Below the pieces are notes generated by a model. It was not told the origin of the DNA. It saw nothing but the letters and a program-made list of their open reading frames with translations, and did not search any database. From Faecousia sp. (GTDB lineage Bacteria > Bacillota > Clostridia > Oscillospirales > Oscillospiraceae), in contig JARIAT010000065.1 in assembly GCA_029257715.1 (NCBI GenBank), forward strand, positions 1 to 37,140: DNA of 37,140 nt, in the 5' to 3' direction. Every line of letters starts with the position of its first letter. Position 1 is the first letter of the stretch. Positions 7,839 to 15,412 of this stretch are shown here, in pieces. Made by a program: the position numbers and the translations under genes.

Positions 7839-9149
7839 ATGGCTAAATTCAGAATTGTACATTATATGAACCAGTTCTTTGCCGGCATCGGCGGCGAAGA
7901 CAAAGCGGATCTTCCTCCTGAAGTTCACGAAGGCGTAATGGGTCCCGGTGTAGGCTTGCAGGCGGCACTGGGGGATGAATACGAGATTGCGGCTACGGTG
8001 ATCTGCGGTGATAACTACTTTGGTGAGAATCTCGATCAGGCAACGGATGCCGTCATTGAGATGGTGAAGCAGTATACCCCCGATGTGTTCGTCGCAGGTC
8101 CTGCATTCAACGCCGGACGTTACGGTGTTGCCTGCGGCACCATCTGCAAGGCTGTTGAAGAGCGGCTTGGGATTCCGGTGATTACCGGTATGTATGTGGA
8201 AAATCCCGGTGCAGATATGTTCCGAAAGGATGTTATCATCGTCGAAACAAAGAACTCGGCGGCCAGTATGCGGCAGACCCTGCCTACACTCAGCGCCCTG
8301 ATTAAAAAGATGGCCAATAAGGAAGAGATCCTCGGACCAAAGGAAGAGGGCTATCTGGAGCGAGGGATCCGTGTCAATTACTTTGCGGAGAAGCGTGGCT
8401 CTGAGCGTGCGGTTGAGATGCTTGTCAAGAAGCTGAAAGGAGAGCCGTACCAGACCGATCTGGTTATGCCTGTGTTTGACCGGGTGGATCCGGCACCCCC
8501 CATTAAGGATATTAAAAAGGCAAAGCTTGCGGTTGTGACCTCCGGCGGTATTGTACCGCAGGGCAACCCCGATCATATCGAGTCTTCCAATGCGACTCGT
8601 TGGGGAAAATATGACATTACCGGAATGGAACGGCTGTCGGCAGAACAATTCACCACCATTCACGGCGGTTATGACAGACAGTTTGCAATGGCCAATCCCA
8701 ATGTGGTCGTTCCGCTGGATGCCCTTCGTGAGCTGGAAAAGGCCGGTGAATTTGGCGAATTGGTCAACTACTTCTGTACGACTACCGGAACCGGCACTGC
8801 AACTGCTTCTGCTGCAAAGTTCGGCACTGAAATCGGTAAAATGCTTGTGGAGGACCATGTAGATGGTGTCCTACTGGTATCGACATGAGGAACCTGTACT
8901 CGTTGCGGCGCAACGATGGTTAAGGGCATTGAAAAGTACGGGATTCCCGTTGTTCATCTTGCCACAGTAGTTCCCATTTCTCTGACAATTGGTGCAAACC
9001 GTATCATCCCCGGTGTTGGTATTCCTTATCCTGTTGCAGATCCGCTGCAGGGGGAGAAGGACAGCTATAAGATCCGCGTCAATATGGTGCGCAGAGCTTT
9101 GGCAGCACTTCAGACACCTGTGGATGAGCAGACTGTATTTGAAAAATAA
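7839..9149 (+). CDS. Glycine/sarcosine/betaine reductase component B selenoprotein (GrdB/GrdF/GrdH family), complete; possibly GrdF
   Basis: The full gene encodes 436 residues with TGA at 8886-8888 as residue 350, matching the length and selenocysteine position of the GrdB family as I recall them. The residues after the TGA are GTCTRCGATMV, giving UxxCxxC. The N-terminus FRIVHYMNQFFAGIGGE is typical. Together with the pyruvoyl protein it should bind the substrate and transfer its carboxymethyl group to GrdA selenocysteine; GrdC and GrdD then release acetyl phosphate. The ATG follows GGAAGGAG. The first selenoprotein gene at 1-1253 is a divergent paralogue, so the cell has at least two substrate-specific B components. 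Sarcosine specificity is inferred from the NSS neighbour only. Without recoding, annotation would stop at residue 349 and leave a false small gene at 8916-9149. Confidence 0.94.
8886..8915 (+). promoter_or_regulatory. Selenocysteine UGA with putative bacterial SECIS hairpin
   Basis: TGA at 8886-8888 is followed by CGTTGC (8901-8906), a GGC loop and GCAACG (8910-8915). Stem sequence, loop size and distance match the element in the first selenoprotein gene. Confidence 0.75.
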
Positions 9150-9460
9150 CATATTTTCTGTCTAAGATGGTCCGAATTCCCTGCGGTTCGATCTTAGAAG
9201 CTCGGATGAATTCTGTATTGTTCCATGCAGATGAAATCGAAAGTTTCTTTTCGGATTTCTTACAAGGTTGACGAAAAGAAACGGCAAAAACATAATTTCC
9301 TTCTTTTTCTTGAGCGCTCCCTTTTTATAAGGGGGCGCTCATTTGAGAGCAGAGGAGAGGTCGGAATATACAGTTCGGACCGATGTAGGATTCTACATCG
9401 GTCCGAGGTATTTGTGTGTTGCGGCAATCCGCTGCATGGATAAAACCATCCGCAAGAGAA
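9150..9460. other. Gene-free region with three hairpins downstream of the grd operon
   Basis: Three inverted repeats were seen. TCTAAGAT (9161-9168) pairs with ATCTTAGA (9191-9198). TGAGCGCTCCCTT (9311-9323) pairs with AAGGGGGCGCTCA (9329-9341) and is followed by TTT, so it is the likeliest operon terminator. CGGACCGATGTAG (9376-9388) is an exact inverted copy of CTACATCGGTCCG (9393-9405). No convincing gene was seen. The repeated hairpins could belong to a small RNA or a stabilised 3' end. Confidence 0.5.
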
Positions 9461-9496
9461 ATATAAAAGCTCATTACCGTATGGTAATGAGCTTTT
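9461..9496 (-). terminator. Terminator of the tRNA-Thr/tRNA-Tyr operon
   Basis: A 14-bp stem, AAAAGCTCATTACC (9465-9478) with GGTAATGAGCTTTT (9483-9496), directly follows the tRNA-Tyr CCA end on the minus strand and ends in T-rich sequence. Confidence 0.8.
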
Positions 9497-9497
9497 A

Positions 9498-9582
9498 TGG
9501 TGGGGGAGGACGGATTCGAACCATCGAAGCGATACGCAGCAGATTTACAGTCTGTCCCCTTTGGCCACTCGGGAACTCCCCC
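9498..9582 (-). tRNA. tRNA-Tyr(GTA), copy 2
   Basis: This 85-base class II tRNA is identical to copy 1 at 3051-3135, including the GTA anticodon, long variable arm and encoded CCA. The identity extends a few bases past the 5' end (CATATGAA on the plus strand) and then stops. Confidence 0.95.
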
Positions 9583-9605
9583 ATATGAAGTTGAAGAAAA
9601 ACGGA

Positions 9606-9681
9606 TGGAGCCGGCAGACGGACTCGAACCCCCGACCTACTGATTACAAATCAGTTGCTCTACCAACTGAACTATGCCGGC
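9606..9681 (-). tRNA. tRNA-Thr(TGT)
   Basis: This is a 76-base cloverleaf on the minus strand: acceptor GCCGGCA with TGCCGGC, D-loop AGTTGGTAGAGC, anticodon stem ACTGA/TCAGT with loop TTTGTAA (anticodon TGT), T-loop GGTTCGAGTCC and encoded CCA. It lies 23 bases upstream of tRNA-Tyr copy 2 in the same transcript. Confidence 0.95.
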
Positions 9682-9776
9682 AATCGAAGCCTGAACCAAA
9701 CAGAATAAAACTGTTTGACAGCTATATCACAACCATCCGATGAAGAGAACAGAAATGTTCCTCTCAACAGTTAAGG

Positions 9777-9805
9777 ATTATATACCATTTCATCGAAAAT
9801 GTCAA
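9777..9805 (-). promoter_or_regulatory. Consensus sigma-A promoter of the tRNA operon
   Basis: On the minus strand TTGACA (9800-9805), a 17-base spacer and TATAAT (9777-9782) match the sigma-A consensus exactly, as expected for a stable RNA operon. Confidence 0.85.
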
Positions 9806-9825
9806 TAGCTTTTTCAAAATACTTT

Positions 9826-9856
9826 CAAAAAACTGCCCCCTCATGCGAGGGGGCAG
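9826..9856 (-). terminator. Terminator of ileS
   Basis: CTGCCCCCT and AGGGGGCAG (9833-9841 and 9848-9856) form a stem on the minus strand followed by TTTTTT, 21 bases after the ileS stop codon. Confidence 0.88.
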
Positions 9857-9876
9857 GATCAAATTGAAATGCGGAA

Positions 9877-12669
9877 TTAGAGTTCGACTTCCAGACGAGA
9901 CATAACACCTGCGCAGCGGGGGCACAGGCCATTTTCGTCAGCCTCTTCGGAGTGCATCCAGCAGCGGGGACACTTGGTACCACGCGCATCGGAGACACCG
10001 ACGGTCAGCTGGGGGAAGTTGGTGCCAACGCCGGTGGTGCAGCCCTCCGCAACGGTTTCAAAGGCGCAGCTGGAGACGATGAATACCTCTGCCAGATTCA
10101 GTCCTTCGCAGGCGGCAATCAGCTTGGTATCCTCAGTCTGAAGGGAGACGTGTGCCTCCAGAGCTTTGCCGATCCGCTTTTCGCTTCTAGCCAGCTCCAG
10201 TACACCGTTTACATCCTGACGCAGCTTCATAATGACGGCCCACTTGTCCATGCTCTGCTGGGGCAGTGCGTAGGCGCTGAGGTCTTCGGGCATCCGGTTG
10301 AGGACAATGTTGCGTACATCGTCGCCCTCGCGGTGCGGCATCGCCTGCCAGATTTCGTCACAGGTAAAGGCCAGAATCGGAGCGAACAGCTTTGCCATGG
10401 CATCTACAATGAGATAAACTGCGGTCTGAGCGCTGCGGCGGCGCAGGCCGTCACGATCCTCACAATAGAGTCGGTCTTTGATGATATCAAAGTAGAAAGA
10501 GGAGAGCTCCACAACACAGAAGTCGTTGATTGCATGGGAAACCAGATGGAACTCGTAATTATCATAGGCCTTTAGGCAGGTCTTGACAAGTGCATCGAGC
10601 TTGGTCAGAGCCCAACGATCCAGCTCCTCCATCTGCGTAACAGGAACCAGGTGGTTGGGATCAAATCCGTCCAGATTACCCAGACAGTAGCGGGCAGTGT
10701 TCCGGAATTTGAGGTAATTCTGGCTCAGCTGCTTGATGATTTCCTTGGAGCAGCGAACATCTGCGTGATAGTCGGCGGAACCGGCCCACAGACGGAGAAT
10801 ATCGGCACCGAAGTCCTTGATGAGGTCAGCAGGATCGACGCCGTTGCCCAGAGATTTGTGCATGGCACGGCCCTGACCGTCAACTACCCAGCCATGCGTC
10901 AGAACCTGCTTGAACGGTGCGCCCTGTCCCAGTGCGCCGACGGAAGTCAGCAGGGAGGACTGGAACCATCCACGATACTGGTCGGCACCTTCCAGATAGA
11001 CATCGGCAGGCCACAGCTCGGGGGTGTTGCGATGCAGGGAGGCATAGTGCGTCGAGCCGGAGTCAAACCAGCCGTCGAGGGTGTCGGTTTCCTTTTCAAA
11101 GCCATGCGCTTTTCCGCAATGGGGGCAGACCAGACCCTCAGGAATGAGATCTTCTGCTTCCTTCTCAAACCAGATGTTGGAGCCGTGCTCTCGGAACAGC
11201 TCGGAGATATGCGCAATGGTTTCGGGAGTGCAGACAGGCTTGCCGCATTCCTTGCAGTAGAACACGGGAATCGGCAGACCCCAGCGGCGCTGACGGGAGA
11301 TACACCAGTCGGCACGCTCACGGACCATGCTGATCATTCTGTCTTCGCCCCATGCAGGCAGCCAGCGCAGCCCCTTGCAGGCGTCGGCGGCTTCATCCTT
11401 GAAGGATTCGACAGAGCAGAACCACTGGGGAGTTGCCCGGAAAATAATGGGGTTTTTGCATCTCCAGCAGTGGGGATAGGAGTGAGTGATTTCCTCGGAT
11501 GCGAACAGTGCGCCGCTCTGCTTCATATCGTTGAGGATCACAGGATTGGATTCATCGGTTTTCATGCCGGCGTATTTTCCGGCATAATCGGTGTGCCGCC
11601 CCTGATCGTCCACGGGAACAACCAAATCCATACCATAGCGCATACAGGTCTGGTAGTCATCAGCACCAAAACCGGGTGCCGTGTGAACACAGCCCGTACC
11701 GGAATCCATGGTGACGTATTCTGCATTCAACAGGCGGGAGGTCTTGTCGAGGAAGGGGTGCTGTGCCAGCATGTTTTCAAAGAACTTGCCGGGGAAGGTG
11801 GCAAGAACTTCATAATTTTCAAAGCCGCCAATGCCCATAACCTTGGACATCAGAGCCTCTGCCATAATATAAGTTTCGCCGTTTTCTGCCTTCACAAGGA
11901 CATAGCTCTCACGGGGGTGCAGGCTGATACCCATGTTACCGGGAAGTGTCCAGATCGTGGTAGTCCAGATCACGAAGAAGGTCTTGCTGAGGTCAAAGTC
12001 ATGGAGCTTGCCCAGATCATCCTTGATGGGGAATTTGACATAGACGGAAGTACAGGGATCGTCCTGATATTCGATTTCGGCTTCTGCCAGAGCAGTCTCA
12101 TCCTTAGGACACCAATAAACGGGCTTCAAACCCTTATAGATGTAACCCTTGTCATACATAGCGCCGAAGACCTTAACTTCCTCCGCTTCAAACGCACGAT
12201 CCATGGTGCGGTAAGGATGTTCCCAGTCGCCGATTACACCAAGCCGTTTGAATCCGGCCATCTGGCGCTGGATATAGTTCTCTGCGAACTCTGCACAGGC
12301 GGTACGGAACTCGGGAATGGGCATAGCCTTGCGGTTGAGCTTGTTCTTTTTAATGATCGCAGACTCAATGGGCATACCGTGGTTATCCCAGCCGGGAACA
12401 TAGGGGGTATAATAGCCCTGCATGGCATGGGAGCGGACAATAAAGTCCTTCAGGGTCTTGTTGAGGGCATGACCCATGTGAATATCGCCATTGGAGAAGG
12501 GAGGGCCGTCATGCAGAACGAAAGGCTTACAATCCTTGTTCTTCTCCAGCATGAGGTTATAAACATCCTGCTCTTCCCAGTGGCTCAGCATACCGGGCTC
12601 GCGGTTGGGCAGACCTGCCTTCATGGGGAAGGAAGTCTTAGGGGTGATAATGGTGTTTTTGTACTCCAT
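9877..12669 (-). CDS. ileS: Isoleucyl-tRNA synthetase
   Basis: This 930-residue class I synthetase charges tRNA-Ile and edits valine. The HIGH box is HMGH at residues 64-67. The KMSKS loop reads MHKSLGN near residue 603, a departure from the usual KMSKSLGN. The C-terminal zinc finger is present as two CxxC pairs around residues 896-915. The length fits the short bacterial type with the C-terminal zinc domain. The ATG follows GGAGG. A T-box leader with its terminator lies directly upstream, so expression should rise when tRNA-Ile is uncharged. It follows divIVA and sepF on the same strand, but the T-box separates it from them transcriptionally. Confidence 0.97.
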   Translation of the reverse strand: MEYKNTIITPKTSFPMKAGLPNREPGMLSHWEEQDVYNLMLEKNKDCKPFVLHDGPPFSNGDIHMGHALNKTLKDFIVRSHAMQGYYTPYVPGWDNHGMPIESAIIKKNKLNRKAMPIPEFRTACAEFAENYIQRQMAGFKRLGVIGDWEHPYRTMDRAFEAEEVKVFGAMYDKGYIYKGLKPVYWCPKDETALAEAEIEYQDDPCTSVYVKFPIKDDLGKLHDFDLSKTFFVIWTTTIWTLPGNMGISLHPRESYVLVKAENGETYIMAEALMSKVMGIGGFENYEVLATFPGKFFENMLAQHPFLDKTSRLLNAEYVTMDSGTGCVHTAPGFGADDYQTCMRYGMDLVVPVDDQGRHTDYAGKYAGMKTDESNPVILNDMKQSGALFASEEITHSYPHCWRCKNPIIFRATPQWFCSVESFKDEAADACKGLRWLPAWGEDRMISMVRERADWCISRQRRWGLPIPVFYCKECGKPVCTPETIAHISELFREHGSNIWFEKEAEDLIPEGLVCPHCGKAHGFEKETDTLDGWFDSGSTHYASLHRNTPELWPADVYLEGADQYRGWFQSSLLTSVGALGQGAPFKQVLTHGWVVDGQGRAMHKSLGNGVDPADLIKDFGADILRLWAGSADYHADVRCSKEIIKQLSQNYLKFRNTARYCLGNLDGFDPNHLVPVTQMEELDRWALTKLDALVKTCLKAYDNYEFHLVSHAINDFCVVELSSFYFDIIKDRLYCEDRDGLRRRSAQTAVYLIVDAMAKLFAPILAFTCDEIWQAMPHREGDDVRNIVLNRMPEDLSAYALPQQSMDKWAVIMKLRQDVNGVLELARSEKRIGKALEAHVSLQTEDTKLIAACEGLNLAEVFIVSSCAFETVAEGCTTGVGTNFPQLTVGVSDARGTKCPRCWMHSEEADENGLCPRCAGVMSRLEVEL

Positions 12670-12704
12670 TGTGGGAAAACCTCCATATTATAAGTCATAT
12701 ATAG

Positions 12705-12965
12705 CCTAAAAGAAAACGCCTTTGTCTCTGAAAATAAGAGACAAAGGCGTGAATCCTCTGCGGTACCACTCTTGTTCCGGAAATAATCCGGCACTCAAAC
12801 TCGCTGTATCGGGCGAACCCGGTGCGGCCTACTGCATATGGTTCGGCGCACTGCTCAGAGGTGATATATCCCGGGATCTGTCTGCTGTCTTGCACCCTCC
12901 GGCAGCTCTCTGGAGACAGGATATCGGGGACACGTGTCCTCATCATCGCATTGCATATTTGTGAT
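12705..12965 (-). promoter_or_regulatory. T-box leader (tRNA-Ile sensing) of ileS
   Basis: On the minus strand the T-box core AAGAGTGGTACCGCA (12759-12773) precedes a strong terminator, with arms at 12737-12750 and 12716-12729 followed by a T-rich run. The upstream sequence can form the long Stem I; an ATC (isoleucine) specifier codon is plausible at 12863-12865. Uncharged tRNA-Ile should favour the antiterminator. The whole 314-base gap between divIVA and ileS is explained by this element. Confidence 0.93.
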
Positions 12966-12983
12966 ACATTAGGAAATAGACGA

Positions 12984-13685
12984 TCACTTGGTAGGATCGT
13001 AGTTACGTCCGAACTGCAGGTTGGTGAACTTGGTAGTGGTTTCGGACACGGGATGGCAAGGCACAGGGGTAGGAGCGGTGTCCTCGGTGGTGCCGACCAG
13101 AGCCTCAAGGCTCTGAGAAATCTCGTCTGCAACCTCACCGGCGGCAGCGTCTTCCTTTTCGGCGGGGGCCTCATCGGAGGAAGCTTCCTCGGCAGCGGGG
13201 GTGGGAACAGGCTTTGCAGGCGCAGCCACAGGCCGATTGGCGGTCTTGATCCGCTCCAGAGCCTGGATGCAGGTCTTCATCTGATCCTGGATCTCAGAGA
13301 TCTTTCCGGCGGCAATCTTCTTTGCATCCTCTACGCGGGCATTTTCTGCGTCGATGAGGGTGCCTGCATTTTTTGCGTTTTCGGCAGCGGCAGCGTTGGC
13401 GTCGTTGAGCATCTTGGTGCACTTTGTCTCAGCTTCCCGTACCATCATATCGCAGGTCTTCTGCGCATTGACCATGGCATCACGCATACTGGCTTCATTG
13501 CGGCGATATTCCTCAAGTTTTTCAACCAGAACACGCATCTTGCTCTTCAGCAGTGCATTTTCTTTGTACAGCGTGACGTAATCTTCCGTCAAAGGCTCCA
13601 GAAATTCATCCACGGAGCTCATGTCGTAGCCGCCAAATACGGCCTTGTCAAAGGAAATTTCATCAATTTGCTGGGGTGTAAACAT
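12984..13685 (-). CDS. divIVA: DivIVA domain-containing protein
   Basis: This 233-residue protein begins with the DivIVA lipid-binding motif (FDKAVFGGYDMSSVDEFL, about residues 12-29), followed by a long coiled coil to about residue 150. An acidic, alanine- and proline-rich tail (about 155-205) of low complexity then leads to a short C-terminal end. DivIVA proteins bind curved membrane at septa and poles and recruit division or sporulation factors. The ATG follows AAAGGAA. It lies 22 bases downstream of sepF, an arrangement common in Firmicutes, so both probably act in septum formation. The disordered tail is longer than in the B. subtilis protein. Confidence 0.92.
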   Translation of the reverse strand: MFTPQQIDEISFDKAVFGGYDMSSVDEFLEPLTEDYVTLYKENALLKSKMRVLVEKLEEYRRNEASMRDAMVNAQKTCDMMVREAETKCTKMLNDANAAAAENAKNAGTLIDAENARVEDAKKIAAGKISEIQDQMKTCIQALERIKTANRPVAAPAKPVPTPAAEEASSDEAPAEKEDAAAGEVADEISQSLEALVGTTEDTAPTPVPCHPVSETTTKFTNLQFGRNYDPTK

Positions 13686-13707
13686 ATCTGCGTTCCTTTC
13701 TGTTCAA

Positions 13708-14298
13708 TCAGATGATGCTGTCGAGATCTACCTGCATAGAGGGCAGTTCGCCGACGACTTCCATATTATTAGGGCAGAAAACATAAATGGAAGCAGCAAC
13801 CTTCTTGACGGTACCATCTACGGCGAATGCACACCCGGACAGGAAGTCCACACAGCGCATGGCGAGGTTATGATCGACACCTTCCAGATTCAGCACAATG
13901 GCCTTCTTAATTCGAAGGTTCTGCGCAATTCCGGAGATTTCATTGAAGGACTGGGGCTGGAAGAGCACCATCTGCTGTTTTGCACCGGTGGTGCTGTTCA
14001 TGACATGACCGGTAAAACCGGAATTTGAAAAAGAATTTGTGTTGTCGAAATTACTGGGACTGGAAGCGGCAGTGCTGCCGAAGGAATCTCCCAGAGGCTC
14101 GGTCTTAGGCGCGGCCGTAAAATCGGAAGTGGTGCCGGCATCAGAGCTGAATGCACCGCTGCGAGAGAAACGAGGTGCTGCGGGCTCTTCATCGGGGAAG
14201 CCGTCGTCGAGCTCGTCGTCCATTTCGTCATCGTAGTTATCGTCTGCGGCATAAGGAGTTGCAAAACCCTTCATCTTATCCCAAATACTGTTCTTCAT
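13708..14298 (-). CDS. sepF: Cell division protein SepF
   Basis: This 196-residue protein has an N-terminal amphipathic membrane-binding segment (MKNSIWDKMKGFATPY), a very acidic low-complexity linker with a DDEMDDELDDGFPDEE run, and the C-terminal SepF fold from about residue 110. That fold includes QSFNEISGIAQNLRIKKAIV and the DFLSGCAFAVDGTVKK stretch. SepF anchors FtsZ to the membrane. ATG 14296-14298 is chosen because AGGAGG at 14310-14315 serves it; a start ten residues upstream would precede this ribosome site. It lies between yggS and divIVA in a typical division-cluster order, although ylmG was not found between them. Confidence 0.92.
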   Translation of the reverse strand: MKNSIWDKMKGFATPYAADDNYDDEMDDELDDGFPDEEPAAPRFSRSGAFSSDAGTTSDFTAAPKTEPLGDSFGSTAASSPSNFDNTNSFSNSGFTGHVMNSTTGAKQQMVLFQPQSFNEISGIAQNLRIKKAIVLNLEGVDHNLAMRCVDFLSGCAFAVDGTVKKVAASIYVFCPNNMEVVGELPSMQVDLDSII

Positions 14299-14360
14299 AT
14301 ATCTGTATTCCTCCTGGATATGCACATCAGTATTTTATTTCGGACAGGCTGTCCGGCGGC

Positions 14361-15080
14361 TTATTGACCGCTCGTCTGATGAGTCTGAGCGTAAGGTCTG
14401 GCACCAAAAATTGCGGTGCCAATTCGAATCATGGTGGAGCCACAGGCAATGGCGTCAGCATAATCGCCGGACATTCCCATTGATAGGCAATCCATATCTA
14501 CATTATCGTACTTTTTTCGGCTTATGTCAACACAAAACTGATAAATTTCTTTAAAATATCTGCGGTTTTCCCCTTCAAAATGAGAAATTGGAGGAATTGC
14601 CATAAGACCCTTTACCCGGAGATGGGAAAATTGTTCTATATTCTCCAATACTTGGTCCAGTTGTTCGGGAAGAAAGCCGGATTTGGATTCCTCACGGCCT
14701 ACATTGATCTCGAGAAGGATGTTCTGAACAATTCCCTGACGGGCTGCTTCTTTTTCCAGTGCCTCGAGCAGATTCATCCGATCTACGCTCTGAATCAGGT
14801 CAACCTTTCCAACAACCTGTTTCACCTTATTGGTCTGAAGATGACCGATAAAGTGAACTGGTGCGCCGTGATAAGCGTCCTGAGCCATTTTTTCGGTCAG
14901 CTCTTGGACACGGTTTTCACCGCAGCAGTCAATGCCGGCGGCAATAGCCTCCCGTACAGCATCTGCATCATTCATTTTGGTTGCGGCACATAGCACAATC
15001 TCATCCGGGTTTCTTCCGGCAGCAATGGCGGCTTGTCTCATTTTGGCTCGGATAGCGGCAATATTTTCGGCGATGGACAT
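14361..15080 (-). CDS. yggS: YggS/PROSC-family pyridoxal phosphate homeostasis protein
   Basis: This 239-residue protein has the fold-III PLP-binding barrel of the YggS (PLPBP) family. The PLP lysine is probably Lys35 in CAATKMNDAD. GENRVQE (about 54-60), HFIGHLQTNKVK (about 76-87) and the phosphate-binding SMGMSGDYADAI and GSTMIRIGTAIFG blocks are present. The family has no catalytic role but buffers free PLP and affects amino-acid metabolism. ATG 15078-15080 is preferred over the adjacent TTG because AGGAG lies 8 bases before it. It heads the yggS-sepF-divIVA group after the hfq terminator. Confidence 0.93.
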   Translation of the reverse strand: MSIAENIAAIRAKMRQAAIAAGRNPDEIVLCAATKMNDADAVREAIAAGIDCCGENRVQELTEKMAQDAYHGAPVHFIGHLQTNKVKQVVGKVDLIQSVDRMNLLEALEKEAARQGIVQNILLEINVGREESKSGFLPEQLDQVLENIEQFSHLRVKGLMAIPPISHFEGENRRYFKEIYQFCVDISRKKYDNVDMDCLSMGMSGDYADAIACGSTMIRIGTAIFGARPYAQTHQTSGQ

Positions 15081-15102
15081 CAATAGAACTCCTTTCTAAA
15101 AC

Positions 15103-15131
15103 GGAAAAGCGGTGGATTTCTCCACCGCTTT
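15103..15131 (-). terminator. Terminator of hfq / end of the miaB-hfq operon
   Basis: AAAGCGGTGGA and TCCACCGCTTT (15121-15131 with 15106-15116) form a stem with a 4-base loop on the minus strand, within 10 bases of the hfq stop codon. Confidence 0.8.
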
Positions 15132-15138
15132 GAGCCGT

Positions 15139-15369
15139 TTAGGCCGGTTGTCCGTTGACGCGAAGGGGCCTGATGGGGACCAGGGTGGAGATGGCGTGCT
15201 TGTAGATCATCTGCTGCTTGCCATCGGTGACCAGAACTACGACGAAATTATCATATCCTGTAATCACCCCACGGAGCTGGAAACCGTTCATGAGGAACAG
15301 CGTGACGGGGACCTTATCCCGCCGCACTTCCTTGAGAATGGCATCCTGCAAATTGATAATATCAGACAT
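15139..15369 (-). CDS. hfq: RNA chaperone Hfq
   Basis: This 76-residue Sm-like protein shows the Sm1 motif ([20 protein letters not shown], residues 7-26) and the Sm2 motif YKHAIS at 56-61, with the short tail typical of Firmicutes. Hfq hexamers bind small RNAs and mRNAs. ATG 15367-15369 is used because AAGGAA precedes it; an upstream in-frame start would add ten residues without support. It lies 43 bases downstream of miaA, the classic miaA-hfq pairing, and is the last gene of the cluster before a terminator. Confidence 0.96.
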   Translation of the reverse strand: MSDIINLQDAILKEVRRDKVPVTLFLMNGFQLRGVITGYDNFVVVLVTDGKQQMIYKHAISTLVPIRPLRVNGQPA

Positions 15370-15412
15370 ATGTATTCCTTCTTTCTTTGGGATACACATA
15401 TCCTAGCACAAT

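Noticed and set aside
8916..9149. Separate small protein downstream of the second GrdB-family gene
   Set aside because: Same reason: it continues the selenoprotein frame past the UGA at 8886.
3051..9582. Integrative mobile element between the two tRNA-Tyr genes
   Set aside because: No integrase, transposase or relaxase gene lies between them, so only the flanking duplication is reported, not a mobile element.
10651..12693. Long 680-residue plus-strand frame opposite ileS
   Set aside because: It is an antisense shadow of ileS; it has no ribosome site or recognisable domain, while the minus-strand protein is unmistakable.
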